A DNA stretch of 6,695 bases from Nitrososphaeraceae archaeon (GTDB taxonomy: Archaea; Thermoproteota; Nitrososphaeria; Nitrososphaerales; Nitrososphaeraceae): positions 1 to 6,695 of the forward strand of contig JAJNBK010000175.1 in the NCBI GenBank assembly GCA_021155845.1. The letters run 5' to 3'. The position numbers were made by a program, and so were the translations under genes. Below are positions 5,824 through 6,695 of the stretch, piece by piece (position 1 is the first letter of the stretch; every line of letters begins with the position of its first letter). Below the pieces are notes generated by a model that was given only the letters and a program-made list of their open reading frames with translations, ran no database searches and had not been told where the DNA came from.

Positions 5824-5828
5824 TATCT

Positions 5829-6137
5829 ATGCGAAGTTTTGGCAATAACTATTGCTGCGATATGAGAGGCATGTTAGGATTTCTAATTCTTTTTTTACTT
5901 TCAAAACAACCAATGCACGGACAGGAACTGGCAGACGAGATTGCAAGAAGAAAAGGAGAAAAGCCTAGTCCAGGAACTATTTATCCAGCATTAAAGAACC
6001 TTCGAGAAATGGGATTTATTAGTGCAGAAGAAAAGGAAGGTAAAACTATAGTCTACAGCCTTACACAGAGAGGGAAAAATGCACTCACAATTGCCAAACG
6101 AAGGTTTGTGAAAACTTTTCTTGGGGTATTCCCTTAA
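5829..6137 (+). CDS. PadR-family winged-helix transcriptional regulator
   Basis: The 102-residue protein is a compact PadR domain of normal length for the short subfamily. It shows helix 1 (MLGFLILFLLSK, 15-26), the PMHGQELADEI turn (28-38), the recognition helix segment SPGTIYPALKNL (47-58), the wing around EEKEGKTIVYSLT (about 67-79) and a C-terminal dimerisation helix. PadR proteins are dimeric DNA-binding repressors that usually respond to small ligands. Just before helix 1 lies Y8-C9-C10-D11-M12; the adjacent cysteines are outside the minimal PadR fold and could sense metal or redox state, echoing the C5-C6 pair of the divergent small protein. The start is supported by TTTATATA 26-27 bases upstream (leaderless). 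Two inverted repeats in the divergent promoter region are the probable binding sites, implying autoregulation and control of the neighbour. Confidence 0.93.
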   Translation: MRSFGNNYCCDMRGMLGFLILFLLSKQPMHGQELADEIARRKGEKPSPGTIYPALKNLREMGFISAEEKEGKTIVYSLTQRGKNALTIAKRRFVKTFLGVFP

Positions 6138-6227
6138 AACGGCATTCAAGGATGTTGAACTATGAAATATCAAGAATATGAAGCTATTTGTGATTTTGTG
6201 TTATAAATATGACTGCCATCCTGAGTG

Positions 6228-6244
6228 GATATATTGAATATATC
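6228..6244. repeat. Perfect inverted repeat GATATAT-TGA-ATATATC
   Basis: This 7-bp perfect palindrome with a 3-base centre lies in the 207-base gap between the PadR-family gene and the next gene. It could be a regulator-binding site or a weak hairpin beyond the PadR gene. It lacks the CGG of the predicted PadR operators. In AT-rich DNA it may be chance. Confidence 0.3.
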
Positions 6245-6314
6245 TGAAATCCCACGGTAGCACATGGATTAAACAACATCAGATAGTTAGAGTCTGTCTG
6301 TTCTGGGTTTAAAC

Positions 6315-6323
6315 TTTATTAAA
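6315..6323 (+). promoter_or_regulatory. TATA box of the DUF6659-like gene
   Basis: TTTATTAAA is centred 26 bases before the ATG at 6345, fitting a leaderless mRNA. A second TTATTAAAT at about 6328-6336 is too close to the ATG for that start. Confidence 0.5.
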
Positions 6324-6344
6324 TCCTTATTAAATCAGTGATCA

Positions 6345-6695
6345 ATGAATTATCAAAAACTGTATGTAGATATTATGAATATTGACTCAAAGATTAGGTT
6401 AGTTACTATTTGTGATATCAATGGCAAAGTAATGTTCTCTGATCACCGTCAGGGTGTAAAGAATTTGCTTAGTCCACAGGAAAGCAAAGAATCACTTGAA
6501 CTGGCAATTAATTCATGGAAAACACGCAGCAAACTTGCACCAAAGATTGGAAAAGGAAAATATGTTTTAGCAGAATATGAAAATATTAAACGCATCACTA
6601 TGCCATTTGGAGATAATCACATTCTCTATGTAACCACAGAACCAGAAGCTGATCATTCACATATAATCAATAGGATTCGTAGCTTAGAGTCTGGG
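6345..6695 (+). CDS. DUF6659-like thaumarchaeal protein, C-terminus cut by window edge
   Basis: The frame is open for 117 codons from the ATG to the window end with no stop, so the last residues are missing. It begins MNYQKLYVDIMNIDSKIRLV, followed by TICDINGKVMFSDHRQGVKN, LLSPQESKESLELA and a conserved-looking block KIGKGKYVLAEYENIKRITM (about 67-86), then LYVTTEPEADHSHIINRI. I associate this pattern (IDxKIR, xVCDxxGK, GxYxLAEYExIKRITMP) with a family of about 120-130 residues, common in several copies in Thaumarchaeota and labelled DUF6659; the name is from memory. The alternating strand pattern with a central helix resembles roadblock/profilin-like folds, which is speculation. Function is unknown. 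The ATG lies 26 bases after a TATA-like box, supporting this start over M11. Confidence 0.8.
   Translation, partial: MNYQKLYVDIMNIDSKIRLVTICDINGKVMFSDHRQGVKNLLSPQESKESLELAINSWKTRSKLAPKIGKGKYVLAEYENIKRITMPFGDNHILYVTTEPEADHSHIINRIRSLESG

Noticed and set aside
5991..6173. 60-codon reverse-strand frame opposite the PadR-family gene
   Set aside because: Antisense to a clear PadR domain and without any supporting signal.
1..6695. CRISPR array, tRNA/rRNA genes, insertion sequence or att sites
   Set aside because: I saw no regularly spaced repeats, tRNA-like cloverleaf, transposase or integrase reading frame, or paired terminal repeats.

Overview
The window reads as AT-rich chromosomal DNA from an ammonia-oxidising archaeon (Thaumarchaeota/Nitrososphaeria, plausibly of the Nitrososphaera/Nitrosocosmicus type). 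The evidence is a remnant of an archaeal transcription factor B (TFB) gene, TTTATATA-like boxes about 25 bases before several start codons (leaderless transcription), a C-terminal protein family I associate with Thaumarchaeota (DUF6659-like), and a Cache-domain histidine kinase with stand-alone receiver proteins. The taxon is inferred from family knowledge, not from a search.

Layout. 1-587 (-): a nitroreductase-family flavoprotein running off the left edge, with a GTG start, a TATA box and a near-perfect 18-bp palindrome upstream. 588-774: divergent intergenic region. 775-3847: a two-component island with a receiver-only response regulator (+), a membrane histidine kinase (-, convergent with the first regulator) and a second receiver-only regulator (+, divergent from the kinase). 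The two regulators are clearly paralogous and neither has an output domain. 3848-4594: about 750 bases without an intact gene; it holds a possible terminator, a stretch that looks like a decayed coding region, and an orphan TATA box followed by a hairpin. 4595-5170 (-): a two-helix membrane protein with a cytosolic tail carrying five CxxC pairs. 5281-5516: a broken TFB fragment. 5589-5741 (-): a 50-aa Cys-Cys/coiled-coil protein with a strong Shine-Dalgarno. 5829-6137 (+): a divergent PadR-family repressor. 6345-6695 (+): a DUF6659-like protein cut by the right edge.

How the parts may work together. The kinase probably senses an extracellular small ligand through a dCache domain and passes phosphate to one or both flanking receivers, which must act through protein partners because they have no DNA-binding domain. 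The PadR gene and the small Cys-Cys gene form a divergent regulatory pair. Two copies of an 18-bp inverted repeat (ATATCGGA half-site) lie between them, one over the likely core promoter of each gene, so an autoregulated switch is predicted. Both proteins carry an N-terminal Cys-Cys pair, which suggests, but does not prove, a shared metal or thiol signal.

A recurring feature is short tandem repeats: AAT/AAC Asn runs in the kinase, (CAA)n(CCA)n in the decayed stretch, and (GCT)n(GTT)n(TA)n in the TFB remnant. In the last case, removing a single TA unit restores the reading frame through a highly TFB-like motif.
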